Source: PFJX01 sp040757575 (GTDB lineage: Bacteria; Pseudomonadota; Gammaproteobacteria; Burkholderiales; Thiobacillaceae). From it: a stretch of 64,000 nucleotides of DNA. The notes beneath the pieces are model-generated. The model saw nothing but the letters and a program-made list of their open reading frames with translations. It ran no database searches and was not told the origin of the DNA. Made by a program: the position numbers and the translations under genes. The stretch covers positions 62,001-126,000 of the forward strand of contig JBFLXA010000005.1 of assembly GCA_040757575.1 (NCBI GenBank), read 5' to 3'. Position 1 is the first letter of the stretch. Every line of letters begins with the position of its first letter. Positions 40,376 to 51,800 of this stretch are shown here, piece after piece.

Positions 40376-43046
40376 TGGCCTCCAGTTCGCCTTCCGGCAC
40401 TTCCAGCACCAGTTCGTCGTGGACCTGCATGATGAGCCTGGATTGCAGTCGCTTGTCGTCCAGCCAGGCTTGCACGTTGATCATGGCCAGCTTGATGAGG
40501 TCCGCAGCGGTGCCTTGCATGGGGGCGTTGATGGCGGCCCGTTCGGCGCCCTGGCGGCGGGGGCCGGCGGCGCGGATTTCCGGCAGGTACAGGCGGCGGC
40601 CGAACAGGGTTTCCACATAGCCGTCGGTCTTGGCCTGCTCCCGGGTGCGGTTCATGTAGTCCAGCACCCCGGGGTAGCGGGCGAAATAGCGGTCGATGTA
40701 GGCCTGGGCCACGGTGCGTTCCACATTGAGCTGGGCGGCCAGGCCAAAGGCGGACATGCCGTAGATGAGGCCGAAGTTGACGGCCTTGGCCATGCGCCGC
40801 ATGTCGGCTGTGACGGCTTCCAGGGGCACGCCCTGGACTTCGGCGGCGGTGGCGGCGTGGATGTCCCGGTCTTCCCGGAAGGCCTGCATGAGGCTTTCAT
40901 CGCCGGACAGATGGGCCATGATCCGCAGTTCGATCTGGGAATAGTCGGCCGAGACGATGACGTGGCCCGGTTCGGCGATGAAGGCCTCACGGATCTTGCG
41001 GCCTTCGGGGGTGCGCACGGGGATGTTCTGCAAATTGGGGTCGTTGCTGGACAGGCGCCCCGTGACGGCCACCGCCTGGGAATAGGTGGTGTGCACCCGC
41101 CCCGTGGCCGGGTTCACCATGCCGGGCAGTTTGTCGGTGTAGGTGGACTTCAGCTTGGCCAGGCCCCGGTAGTCCAGGATCAGGCGGGGCAGGGGGTGGT
41201 CCAGGGCCAGTTCCTGCAACGCATCTTCGTTGGTGGAGGGGGCGCCACCGGGGGTTTTCTTGGTGGGCTTCAGGCCCATTTGCGTGAACAGGATTTCACC
41301 CAGTTGCTTGGGGGAGTTGAGGTTGAAGGGCTGGCCTGCCGCCTCGTGGGCTTTTGCTTCGATCGCCAGCATCTCCCGCCCCAGGGTGTCGGAGTGGGCC
41401 CGCAGCAGGTCGCAGTCCAGGCGCACGCCGGTGCGTTCCATGCGGCAGAGGATGGGCAGCAGGGGCATTTCGATATCGGCGTAGATGTGTTGCAAACCCG
41501 GTGCGGCGGCAATCCGTGGTGCCAGGGCCCGGTGCAGGCGCAGGGTGATGTCCGCGTCCTCGGCGGCGTAGGCCGTGGCCCGTTCCACGTCCACCTGGTC
41601 GAAGCCGATCTGGTTGGCACCCTTGCCACAGACCGCTTCGTATTTGATGGTGGTTTCCCCCAGGTGCCGGGCCGCCAGGGTGTCCATGTCGTGGCGTTCA
41701 TGGGCTTCCAGCACGTAGCTTTGCAGCAGGGTGTCGTGGGCGATCCCCGCCAGATGGATGCCGTGGTTCTTGAACACGTGCCAGTCGTACTTCAGGTTCT
41801 GGCCCACTTTGGCTCTGGCCGGGTCTTCCAGCAGGGGTTTAAGGCGGGCCAGCACGGTTTCCAAATTCAATTGGTCGGGCGCGCCGGCGTAGTGGTGGGC
41901 CAGGGGCAGGTAGGCGGCCCGGCCGGCTTCCACGCTGAAGGACATGCCCACCAGCTTGGCCTGCATGGGGTCCAGGCTGGTGGTTTCGGTGTCGATGCAG
42001 ATGAGGTCGGCGGCCTGGAGCGTGTTCAGCCACCGGGTCAGGGCGGGTTCATCCAGGAGGGCCTCGTAATGGCGCTGAACTTCTCCCGCTTCCCCCTGGA
42101 GAGTATCGGGGTGAGGGAGCCCGGTTGGGGTGGTTGACGTTGCTCCCTCGCCCCCAACCCCTCCCCCGCTTGCGGGGGAGGGGAGTTCTGCCTCTCCCTT
42201 CGCCTCCCGCAGCCAGGTGCGGAAGTTGTAGCGGGTAAACAGCTCCACCAGCTTGGCCTTGTCCTCCTCCCCCCAGGTCAGGTCCCGGGGGGCCACGTCC
42301 AGGGCCACGTCGGTCTTCACGGTGATGAGCCGGCGGCCCAGGGGCAGCCAGTCCAGGGCGGCGCGCAGGTTTTCCCCCACTTTGCCTTTCACCTCGTCGG
42401 CCCGGGCCATGAGGGTTTCCAGGTCGCCGAATTCGGCGATCCATTTTACCGCCGTCTTGGGGCCCACCTTGTCCACGCCGGGCACGTTGTCCACCGTGTC
42501 GCCGATGAGGGTGAGGTAGTCGATGATGCGGTTGGGGGGCACGCCGAACTTGGCCAGCACCCCGGCTTCGTCCAGCACCTCGTTGGTCATGGTGTTCACC
42601 AGGCGCACCTGGGGGGTCACCAGCTGGGCCAGGTCCTTGTCGCCGGTGGACACCACCGCCGCCATGCCTGCCGCCTCCGCCTGGCGGGTGAGGGTGCCGA
42701 TGACGTCGTCTGCCTCCACCCCTTCCACCATGATCAGGGGCCAGCCCAGGGCCCGGATGGCTTCATGCAGGGGGGCGATCTGGCAGGCCAGGTCTTCCGG
42801 CATGGGGGGGCGGTTGGCCTTGTAGGCCGGGTACCAGTCATCCCGGAAGGTCTTGCCCTTGGCGTCGAAGACGCAGGCGGCGTGGGCGGTGGGGAAGTCC
42901 TTGCGCAGCCGCTTCAACATGGCGATAACGCCGTGCATGGCCCCGGTGGGGGTGCCGTCCGGCGCCCGCAGGTCGGCGGCCTGGAGGGCGTGAAAGGCAC
43001 GGTAGAGGTAGCTGGAGCCATCCACCAGCAAGAGGGTGTCGGTCAT
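40275..43046 (-). CDS. polA: DNA polymerase I
   Basis: 923 residues, three domains. The 5'-3' exonuclease (1-285) opens LLVDGSSYLYRAFHAL; the 3'-5' proofreading domain (about 335-510) keeps DTETTSLDP; the polymerase (about 530-923) has VSADYSQIELRIMAHLSGD, RMAKAVNFGLIYGMS and MQVHDELVLEV. Residues 288-313, between the two nuclease domains, are encoded by a palindromic repeat element inserted in frame (LPSPASGGGVGGEG). The gene diverges from the response regulator, and its 3' end meets the dinD remnant. Confidence 0.95.
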   Translation of the reverse strand: MTDTLLLVDGSSYLYRAFHALQAADLRAPDGTPTGAMHGVIAMLKRLRKDFPTAHAACVFDAKGKTFRDDWYPAYKANRPPMPEDLACQIAPLHEAIRALGWPLIMVEGVEADDVIGTLTRQAEAAGMAAVVSTGDKDLAQLVTPQVRLVNTMTNEVLDEAGVLAKFGVPPNRIIDYLTLIGDTVDNVPGVDKVGPKTAVKWIAEFGDLETLMARADEVKGKVGENLRAALDWLPLGRRLITVKTDVALDVAPRDLTWGEEDKAKLVELFTRYNFRTWLREAKGEAELPSPASGGGVGGEGATSTTPTGLPHPDTLQGEAGEVQRHYEALLDEPALTRWLNTLQAADLICIDTETTSLDPMQAKLVGMSFSVEAGRAAYLPLAHHYAGAPDQLNLETVLARLKPLLEDPARAKVGQNLKYDWHVFKNHGIHLAGIAHDTLLQSYVLEAHERHDMDTLAARHLGETTIKYEAVCGKGANQIGFDQVDVERATAYAAEDADITLRLHRALAPRIAAAPGLQHIYADIEMPLLPILCRMERTGVRLDCDLLRAHSDTLGREMLAIEAKAHEAAGQPFNLNSPKQLGEILFTQMGLKPTKKTPGGAPSTNEDALQELALDHPLPRLILDYRGLAKLKSTYTDKLPGMVNPATGRVHTTYSQAVAVTGRLSSNDPNLQNIPVRTPEGRKIREAFIAEPGHVIVSADYSQIELRIMAHLSGDESLMQAFREDRDIHAATAAEVQGVPLEAVTADMRRMAKAVNFGLIYGMSAFGLAAQLNVERTVAQAYIDRYFARYPGVLDYMNRTREQAKTDGYVETLFGRRLYLPEIRAAGPRRQGAERAAINAPMQGTAADLIKLAMINVQAWLDDKRLQSRLIMQVHDELVLEVPEGELEAIKTGLPEKMCSVAALNVPLKAEVGVGPNWEAAH
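42108..42183. repeat. Palindromic repeat element inside polA
   Basis: CCCCTCCCCCGC / GCGGGGGAGGGG (42158-42169 and 42172-42183) is a perfect 12-base inverted repeat. An outer pair, GGGTGAGGGAGC (42109) and GCTCCCTCGCCC (42142), matches 11 of 12. The sequence resembles the C-rich dispersed intergenic palindromes common in proteobacteria. It keeps the polA frame open. Confidence 0.7.
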
Positions 43047-43141
43047 GGCGGGAGTTATTCAGGAGCAGGCGGAAATATATAAGGTTTTCCGTTGTGTTAT
43101 CCGGGAGTTCTTGTGCAATCGATCACAGGCTGAATGGGCCG

Positions 43142-43161
43142 GGGCAATTAAAATTGCGCCC
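43142..43161. promoter_or_regulatory. AT-centred inverted repeat before the response regulator
   Basis: GGGCAATT and AATTGCGCC face each other around an A-rich centre in the polA/regulator divergent gap. It could be an operator for autoregulation or part of the polA promoter. Confidence 0.3.
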
Positions 43162-43185
43162 AATCTCACGCTACCCCGCCTACTT

Positions 43186-43911
43186 GTGCTGAATTCGTCC
43201 GACAAATCCATCTTTGAGGCTCGCAGAACATCCGTCTGCGTAGTCGAGGATGATGCGGATCTTAGGATTGAGATCATGGCCGGGTTGGAGCATGCAGGGC
43301 TGGCCGTACGGGGATTTCCTGCTTCCAGGGAGCTTTACCTGGGATTGCTGCGGGAACCGTGCGAGGTGGTCGTGCTGGATGTGGGTTTGCCTGGCGAGGA
43401 TGGCTTTACGGTGTTGAGCCATTTGCGTGCCACCCTTCCTGTAGGAATCATTCTGCTTACAGCCCGGGGGGCCGTGGCAGACAGAATCAGGGGCCTGCGT
43501 GAAGGGGCCGATGCCTATCTGGTCAAGCCCGTGGATCTGGATGAGCTGGCTGCAACCGTTTCCAGTGTGGCCCGCCGGGTACGTCCCGATCCGCAGATTC
43601 TGATCGGTGCCGAGTGGAGACTCTCCCCGGATGGCTGGTTCCTACAGACGCCCAAGGGGGCGAGAGTCAGTCTGTCAGCCAGCGAGCGGGTGCTGTTGGA
43701 GCGACTGCTAGGGGCTTCGGGGCGGGTCGTGTCCAGGGAGGTGCTTGTGGAGGCCCTGGGGTATCACCCAGACGAGGTGTTATCCAATCGGCTTGACATG
43801 AGTGTCAGCCGATTGCGCCGTAAAGTTCAGACCAACTGCGGCGAATCCCTGCCGCTACGAGCCGTGCGGGGAGTGGGGTTCAGTCTGGTGGACGAGGGGC
43901 GGCATAGCTGA
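43186..43911 (+). CDS. OmpR-type response regulator
   Basis: About 241 residues. The receiver domain starts VCVVEDDADLR, has the phosphoacceptor Asp in VVVLDVGLPGEDG (about residue 65) and the conserved Lys in YLVKPVD; a winged-helix DNA-binding domain follows (SASERVLLERLLGASGRVVSREVLVEALG, RLDMSVSRLRRKV). The start is uncertain: GTG at 43186 is the nearest codon upstream of the receiver, without a ribosome site, and the frame stays open to 43036. It overlaps the kinase gene by one base. By position its target is likely the giant gene downstream. Confidence 0.85.
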   Translation: MLNSSDKSIFEARRTSVCVVEDDADLRIEIMAGLEHAGLAVRGFPASRELYLGLLREPCEVVVLDVGLPGEDGFTVLSHLRATLPVGIILLTARGAVADRIRGLREGADAYLVKPVDLDELAATVSSVARRVRPDPQILIGAEWRLSPDGWFLQTPKGARVSLSASERVLLERLLGASGRVVSREVLVEALGYHPDEVLSNRLDMSVSRLRRKVQTNCGESLPLRAVRGVGFSLVDEGRHS

Positions 43912-45590
43912 TGTCCTTGTTTTACCTGGACAAGCGGAGATTCCTGCTGCTGTTGGGGACTTTGATCGGGACAGGATTTCTGCTCATTTCCGTGCTGGCC
44001 TATCTGGCAGCCCAATCCAGCATCCGTGCAGGCATCAGTGACCACGCCTTGCCCCTGACAGCCGATACGATCTATTCGGAAATCCAGAAGGATCTTTTAC
44101 GGCCGGTTTTCATCTCGTCGATGATGGCCCAGGACACATTTGTGCGGGACTGGTTACTTGAGGGAGAACGGGAGCCTCATCGCATTGCCGCCTACCTGGC
44201 CAAGATTCAGGAGGAATACCAGATCAACAGCAGTTTTCTTGTGTCGGAACGCAGTCGCACTTACTACATTCCTGGCGGGGTACTGAAGACCGTGGACCAG
44301 ACGGACGTGCGGGATGGTTGGTACTTCCGGGTTCGGGACATGGTGCCAGCACACGAGATCAACCTGGATATCGATGAAGCCTATGAAGACCGTCATACGG
44401 TATTTGTGAATTTCAAGGTGTTCGGCAAGCAGGGAGAGTTCCTGGGGGCCACCGGTGTCGGCCTGAGTACGGATGCCATCGCCGCCCATGTGCGGCGCTA
44501 TGAGGCGACTTTTCAGCGCCACATCTATTTTGTAAGTCCTCGGGGACAGGTCATTCTGGCCGGCTCGGCTAACCGTCCGGTGGGGGCCTCCATTCTGTCA
44601 CTGGAAGGAATCCGGACCATTGCTCGGGACATCCTTGCAGAGCACACCGCGCCACGCAGCCTGGTTTACCCGGGCCACCTCGCTCAGGTGCAGGTGAATG
44701 CCCGTTACATTCCGGAACTGTCGGCCCATCTGGTGGTGGAGCAGCCCGAGGAAGCGGTATTACATCAGGTCAGAAGTGCCTTGCTGGTCAACATCGTCCT
44801 GGGGCTGGTTTTGTGCCTGCTGGTGTTGATGCTGGCCTATCGGGTGATGCAACGTTACCTGCTTCGTATCGAAACCCTGGCACGGGAGGCGGTGGAGAGT
44901 GCCGCCCGGGAGACCGAACTGGCTCGCAATCAGCAGGAGTTCGTGGCCATGGTGTCCCATGAGTTCGGTACTCCCTTGGCCATCATCGATACGACGCTAC
45001 AGGGCCTGAAACGGGACGCAGCCGGGGCGCCAGTTGAAGTGCGGGATCGGTTGGGCCGCCTGCAAAGGGCCAGCTTGAGGCTCAAGGAACTGATGGAGAA
45101 CTATCTGACCGAGGATCGACTGAGTCATCTGGACCAAAGTATCCGTATGGATGAAGTGGACCTGGCATCCCTGGTCAGCCGTATTGTCCGCAGAACTGAA
45201 TGGTCCGGACTGGAATTGACCCTGGCCGAAGAGTCGGCCTTGAGGGTGCGTGGAGATCCTGAATTGCTGCGTATTGCGATTTCCAATCTGATCAGCAACG
45301 CGGTCAAGTATTCCGAACCAGAGGGGCTGATTCGTGTGGCTGTCGGCGTGAATGGGGCGGGGTTAATTGAACTGGCGGTATGTGATCAGGGGCCTGGTTT
45401 GTTCCCCGAAGATTTGCCCCGGGTGTTCGAGCGCAACTTCCGGGCAAAAAACAGCAAACCCGGGGGCGTAGGGCTGGGGTTATATCTGGTGCAGCGGATT
45501 GCCTGCCTCCATGGTGGATCGGTAGAGGTGGTGAGTGCTCTGTCCCAGGGCACCTGTTTCCATCTTCGCGTGCCACGTCTGGGGCCGTAA
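43911..45590 (+). CDS. Membrane sensor histidine kinase
   Basis: 559 residues. Helix 1 (about 10-33) and helix 2 (about 290-312, LLVNIVLGLVLCLLVLMLAYRV) bracket a 255-residue periplasmic domain that looks like a Cache sensor (HTVFVNFKVFGKQGEFLGATGVGLSTDAI). The HisKA box MVSHEFGTPLAIID has the phospho-His near 350; the ATPase domain has NLISNAVKYS, DQGPGLFPEDLPRVFE and GGVGLGLYLV. It should sense a small periplasmic ligand and phosphorylate the regulator encoded just upstream. Confidence 0.9.
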   Translation: MSLFYLDKRRFLLLLGTLIGTGFLLISVLAYLAAQSSIRAGISDHALPLTADTIYSEIQKDLLRPVFISSMMAQDTFVRDWLLEGEREPHRIAAYLAKIQEEYQINSSFLVSERSRTYYIPGGVLKTVDQTDVRDGWYFRVRDMVPAHEINLDIDEAYEDRHTVFVNFKVFGKQGEFLGATGVGLSTDAIAAHVRRYEATFQRHIYFVSPRGQVILAGSANRPVGASILSLEGIRTIARDILAEHTAPRSLVYPGHLAQVQVNARYIPELSAHLVVEQPEEAVLHQVRSALLVNIVLGLVLCLLVLMLAYRVMQRYLLRIETLAREAVESAARETELARNQQEFVAMVSHEFGTPLAIIDTTLQGLKRDAAGAPVEVRDRLGRLQRASLRLKELMENYLTEDRLSHLDQSIRMDEVDLASLVSRIVRRTEWSGLELTLAEESALRVRGDPELLRIAISNLISNAVKYSEPEGLIRVAVGVNGAGLIELAVCDQGPGLFPEDLPRVFERNFRAKNSKPGGVGLGLYLVQRIACLHGGSVEVVSALSQGTCFHLRVPRLGP

Positions 45591-45687
45591 TCCCGTCGAA
45601 TTTGCTGCGCTTTTTTCAAAGCAGCCAGGTCAACAGGGGCCAGTGAATATCTAGCTTGGAGCCGTCTGGATCGGACGCGCCCGGCCG

Positions 45688-45704
45688 GTTAATAAGCAGT
45701 TAAT
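45688..45704 (+). promoter_or_regulatory. Direct GTTAAT repeats before the giant gene
   Basis: GTTAAT occurs at 45688 and 45699, 11 bases apart, one helical turn, with GTTAGG shortly after (45708). OmpR-type regulators bind direct repeats with this period. It is the only AT-rich patch in the 252-base gap between the kinase and the DUF11 gene, about 140 bases before its start. Confidence 0.4.
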
Positions 45705-45842
45705 TTCGTTAGGATTCGTGAATGAAGTCTGGCGATTGGGATGAAAAAATTCCCCGGCAAATTAACCACACAGGGAGTGTGGCCCGGGCTGGAGTCTTAG
45801 CCGGATCTGGGGGCCCTTTCCCTACCGCCCGGATATCCCAAG

Positions 45843-48800
45843 ATGGCCCTCGTCTCCCTGAGTTCCCGCTTTGCCCGTTTGCGTTGTCTGGCGACCCTGG
45901 TCAGCAGCCTGCTTGTTCTCGTCGCCCCCCAGGCGCTGGCTGCCCTAGGGGCTTCGGTTACCCTGTTCAGCGGTGATCCCTCCAACATCTATCCGGGGGA
46001 GAGCACCCGTCTCCAGATCACCCTGTCCAACAGCAATACCGGTGCGGCCGTCAGCAACGCCGGCTTCGATAACGATCTGCCAGGTACGCTCCCCAACGGC
46101 CTGAAAGTGGCAGGCGCAGCCAGCTACTCTTGTATTGATCCTTCCGGTGCGCCTTTCGTGGAGACGGGCAGCCTGACTGCCGTGCTGGGAAGCCAGGATA
46201 TCACCCTGGCGGGCGCCACCATCCCCGCGCGTGCCAACAGCACGGACGGCACCTGCACTCTGCTCATCCCCGTGACGGCCGGTACTTCTACGGGCAATGC
46301 GGCTACCTATACCTACACCATCGCTGACGGCGCAGTGACTGGTGACGATGGCGCGCCCGTGGCCAATACCGGCAGCGTGAGCCAGAGTCTGAACGTCACT
46401 GCCATCAGCCGGCCCACCATCAGTAAGTCTTTCAGCAACAGCACGGCATTCCTGGGGGGCGCCACCCGTACCCTGACCATCACCCTGACCAACAGCAACC
46501 CAGTTGAAATCCCCGGGTTTTCGGTCACGGACACGTTCCCCCAATTGGGCGGGCTTGGCATCATCAAGGTGGCCGCCACCCCCGCCGCCAGCGCCAGTTG
46601 CAACCTGGGTGGCGCTGCGCCCACCTTCAATCCGGTGGCCGGTGCCACCAGCATCAGTGCCACGGGGACGATTCCCGCCCGGTCGGGTGCCACGAATGGC
46701 AGTTGCACCCTGACGGTGGCCATCGAAGGCAACCACACCAACGGCAGCTATTCCACCGGTGCGCGTACCAACACCATCAATGCCAGCAGCGATTTCAGCA
46801 ATGATGTCGGCATCCCCGCCGCGAGTAATGCCACCGCCAGCATCACCGTCACCTCGCCCCTGGGGGTAACCAAGGCCTTCAGCCCCAGTTCCCTGGCGGA
46901 CGGACAGACTGGTACGGCGACCATCACCCTGAGCAATGCCGGGGATGGGCCCCTGACGGTGACCACCTTCGACGACAACCCCATTGACGGGGTGGGCAAC
47001 GCGGACAACACCAAGGGTCTGCTGGTTACCGGGGTGGCCACGACCTGTGCCGGTGGCGTGGCCTCCATATTGCAGACCAGCGGTGTCGACCGGGGCGTGC
47101 GGCTGGCGGGCGGCACCATACCTGCGGGCGGTTCCTGCACCGTCACGGCGGATTTCACCGCCACCACCCAGGCGGCCAATACGCCGGTGACCTACACCAA
47201 CAGCCTGGCGGAAGGGGATGTGGGGGTAACCACCCCGGGCATCGTCAGCCAGAGCCGGTCTGCCACCATCCTGGTGGCCGACACCCTGCGGGTATTGAAG
47301 AGCAACAGCGGTAGCGCACCCCGCCCCGGCAACCCGGTCCGGTACACGGTCACCGTACAGAACTGGTCCACCTCCGACATGGCAAACGTGCGGGTGCTGG
47401 ATACCCTGTCCAACGGCATGACCTACCTCACCGGGGTCATCAACGGCAACGATTACACCCCCAGCCTGAGCGGTACTGGCTGTAGCGGCCTCACCACGGC
47501 GAACGTCACCGGTGACAGCAGCCTGGCTTTTACAGTAGGTACACTGCCTCAGCGAACAGGGGTTAGTTCTCCCGGGGCCTGTGTCATCAGCTTCTACGCC
47601 ATGGTCAGCACTGCCGCCAGCAACGGCAGTGCCACCACCAACAGCGTGGCAGCGGGGGATGTGTGTACCGATAATGGCGCCGGCATCTGTAACGGCGGCG
47701 GCGCCAGTTCGGGCAACGTGGCCGTCACCACCCCGGTTTTTTCCGCCACCAAGGCCTTCAGCCCGGCGGGCCCCCTGAGCGAGGGCACGGTCAGTCGCAT
47801 GACCATCACCCTCAGCAACTATTCGGCCAATCCTCTTACTGCCGTATCAATTTCCGATACCTTGCCCCTCGCCGGTAGCGCCCAGATGCAGGTGGCCAAC
47901 CCGGCCAATGCTGCCACCACCTGTGGCGCCGGCACCATCACGGCGGTTGCCGGTTCGTCTTCCATATCGCTGAACGGGGGAACGGTGCCCGCCCGGGCTG
48001 CAAGTGGCGGCGTCATCGCAGCGGGTTCCGCCGGCTCCTGCACGTTGCAGGTGGACGTAGTTGGTGCGGCCGGGGTCTACAACAACACCGCCACCATGGC
48101 GGGCAACGAAACCTACTCCGATGGCAGTACCCATCTGGTCAATGCCAGTGCCAACGCCAGTCTGACTTACACCTCTTCCTTGTCTGCCAGCAAGAGCTTC
48201 ACCCCTTCCGCCGTAACCTCCGGAGGACGTTCCACCGTCATCGTAAGACTGGGCAACGCCGGTTCTGCTGCCCTCACCGGCGTCGCCATGACCGACCCCC
48301 TGCCCGGTGGCATGGTGGTCGCCAGTCCGGCCAACGCCTACACCACTTGCGCGGGCAGTACCACGGTCACCGCTGCTGCCGGTGCGTCCAGCGCCAGCCT
48401 GAGCGGGGCCTCCATCGCCGGGGGCGGTTCCTGCGACCTGGTGTTCGACGTGGAGGCCACGGGGGCATCCAACTGGGTCAATACCATCCCGGCTGGCAAC
48501 ATCACTGCCGATGGCGGCATCAGCAATATCACTCCCGTTTCCGCCACCTTGACCTATACGCCTCCCACCAACCTCACTGTGGCCAAGGCCACCAACCCCA
48601 GTACCCTGACCTTTCCCGGCCAGGTGAGCCAGTTGACCATCACCCTCACCAATGGCTCCCAGGCGGTGACCAATCTGGCGGTGACGGATTATTTCACCCA
48701 GGACGGCACCAGCGGTGCTGCGGCCAATGGCATGGTCATCGCGCCTACCCCCGGGGCATCCACCACCTGCCCGGGAGGCGTGGTTTCCGCTACGCCTGGC

Positions 48801-51800
48801 GGCACGGCCGTGGCCCTCACGGGTGCCAGCCTGTCCGCCAGCGCCAGTTGTACCGTGACGGTGAACGTCACCTCAACGGCTGTGGGGGGGATTACCAACT
48901 ACATTCCTGCCAGCGCCATCCAGACCGACCAGGGCCTGACCAACAGTGGCCAGGCCACCACCAGCCTGACCACCCAGGCCAACATCGGGGTCACCAAGCA
49001 GTTCACTCCCAACGTGGTGGAGCCGGGGAATCGGTCCCGTCTGCGCATCACTTTCTACAACCCCACCACGACCCCCATGACCAGCCTGTCGGTGACCGAC
49101 ACCCTGCCAGCGGGAGTCACGGTGCCCAGTGGCGCCAATCCGGTCACCACCTGTAGCGGTGCCTCCCTGGGCAGCCCGGCGGCAGACCAGGTGCAGATCA
49201 GCGGTGGGGTGATACCCGCTGCCAGCGGCGGTGTGGCGGCTTCCTGCTACGCGGAGATTGACGTGCTGGTGGCGGCCCAGGGCGACTACGTCAACACCAT
49301 TCCCGCCGGGGCGGTCACCGCCGTTGCCGGAGGCGCGCCCGCCAGCAATTCCCAGCCCACCTCGGATACCCTGCGGGCCAAGTCCTTTCTGGAGGTGCAA
49401 AAGGCCTTCATCGGCAAGACCCTGGATACGGCGATCCAGACCGGCTCCGGTTTTACCACCGGCAGTGCCTCTACCACGCCGGGCAGTAGCGCCACCCTCA
49501 CCATCCGCCTGCGCAACCCCAACGGGGCGGACCTGACTGCTGCGGCCTTCACCGATACCCTGCCCACCGGGCTGGTGGTGGCCACCATACCCAACGCCAG
49601 TACGACCTGCGCCAGCGGTACGGTGATTGCGCCGGCCTCCGGCACCAGTATCCGCCTGACGGGGGCCACCGTGCCTGCCGCCGGGGCCTGTTCGGTGACG
49701 GTGGATGTGCTGTCGAACATCCCCGGCAGCTACGTGAACACCCTGGGCGCCGGAGATGTCACCACCTTCGAGGGCGTAACCAACGAGGAAGATACCAGCG
49801 CGGAATTGATCGTCTCCACGCCGCCCACGGTGAGCAAGCAGTTCTCCCCGGCGGTGATTCCACCCGGGGGTACCTCCACCCTGACGATTTTTCTGGGTAA
49901 CGATAACGCCTCCGCTATCACCCTCAGCGCCATTCTGACGGATACCCTGCCCACGGCACCCGGCAACATCGGGGTGGCCGCCACCCCCAATGTGGTGAAG
50001 ACCTGCCCGGGGTCGGTGACCGCTGTGGCCGGTGCCGGCACCGTGAGCTATGCCAGCGGCGCCAGCATCCCGGCAGGGGGCTGCACCATCAGCGTGGATG
50101 TCACCGGCACTACGCCCGGCACCCACAACAACAACATTCCGGCCGGGGCCCTGCAGACCAACGTGGGCAACAACCAGGCACCGGCCAATGCGCCGCTTAC
50201 GGTCAGTACCGAAGGCTATATTGCCGGCCGGGTGTTCCTGGATAACGACGTGGTGCCAGACGGCAGTTTCAGTGCCGGTACCGATACCCCGGTTCAGGGT
50301 GCGAGCATTGAATTGCGTAGCGGCGCCACCTGTGCCGGCGCCCTCCTGTCCAGTACCACGACGGACGTGCTGGGCAATTACCTGTTCTCCGCCCTGGCGG
50401 CGGGCACCTACTCCGTGTGCGAGCCCGTGCAACCACCCGGCACCCGCAACGGCATTACGTCAGCTGGTGTCATCAACACGGTCAACGGCAGCACGGGTAG
50501 CGCCGGCATGGCTTCAAACCCCACCGCCAGCACCAGCCAGATCGTCGGTGTCGTGCTGAACGGGGATGGCGGAAGCGGAGAGATTTCCGGTTCGGCCGGC
50601 AATGACTTCGCCGAGATCATGCCCTCCAGCATCTCCGGCACGGTCTTCCTGGACCAGAACAACAATGGCGTCCAGAACGGCGCGGATACGGCCCTGGCGG
50701 GTGAGCAGATCGACCTGCTGGACGGGGGCGGCAGCCTGCTCGCCAGCACTACGACGGATGCTGCCGGCGACTACAGTTTCACGGGTCTGGAACCAGGCAC
50801 CTATTCCGTGCGCCAGCCCAGCCAGCCCGCCGGTACGAGCAACGGCCTCACCACGGCCGGCTCTGTGGGCAACGGTGGCACGGCTGGCACCGCCACGGCG
50901 CCCACCACGGTGCCCAGTCTTATCGCGGGCATCATCCTGCCGCCGAACACCAGCGCCGAGGATAACGATTTCGCCGAGATCCCCCAGAGCCGCAGCCTCT
51001 ATGGCCAGGTGTTCCTGGACTTTGACAACAGCGGCACGGAAAACGGCAATGACCACGGTATCGGCGGGGAGACGATCAACCTGACGGGCACGGACATCAA
51101 CGGCAACCCGGTGTCCCGCTCCACCACGACCGCCAGCGATGGTAGTTTCAGTTTCACCGGTCTGCCGGAAGGCACCTACGCCCTCAGCCAGCCTGCCCAG
51201 CCCACCGGCACCAGCAACGGCACCCCCACGGCGGGTACCACCGGCACGGCGGCCAGCAACCCCACGGCCACCAGCAGCCAGATCACCGGCATAGACCTGA
51301 CCGGGGGCAACGCCGTTTCCGCCGACAACCTGTTTGCCGAAATCCCGGGGGCGGCGCCGGACCTGACCCTGGCCAAGACCCACTCTCCGGCTGAGTTCGC
51401 CGTCAGCGGCACGACGGGGTTCTACACCCTTACCCCGGGCAACATCGGCACTGTGGCCACCAGCGGTACGGTCACCGTGACGGATACCCTGCCGGCAGGC
51501 ATTACTCCCACGGCCGCATCCGGCACCGGCTGGACCTGCGGCATTGCTGGCCAGGTGGTGACCTGCACGTCCACCACCGCCATCGGTGCTGGCGCCACCG
51601 GCAACCTCATTACCCTGAACGTGAGCGTGGCGGCGGGGCTCTCCGGCCAGGTGCTGGTGAACACGGCGGTCATCTCCGGCGGCGGCGAGCCCCCGGGTTT
51701 CGAGGGTAACAACACGGCGAGCGATCCCACACCCATTGCCGGCTCCGCATCCGTGTCCGGCCATGTCTGGCGTGACCAGGACCACGACCGGGTGTTGGAT

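Noticed and set aside
40278..42137. 619-residue plus-strand open frame within polA
   Set aside because: Entirely antisense to polA, which has all catalytic motifs; no motif in the shadow frame.
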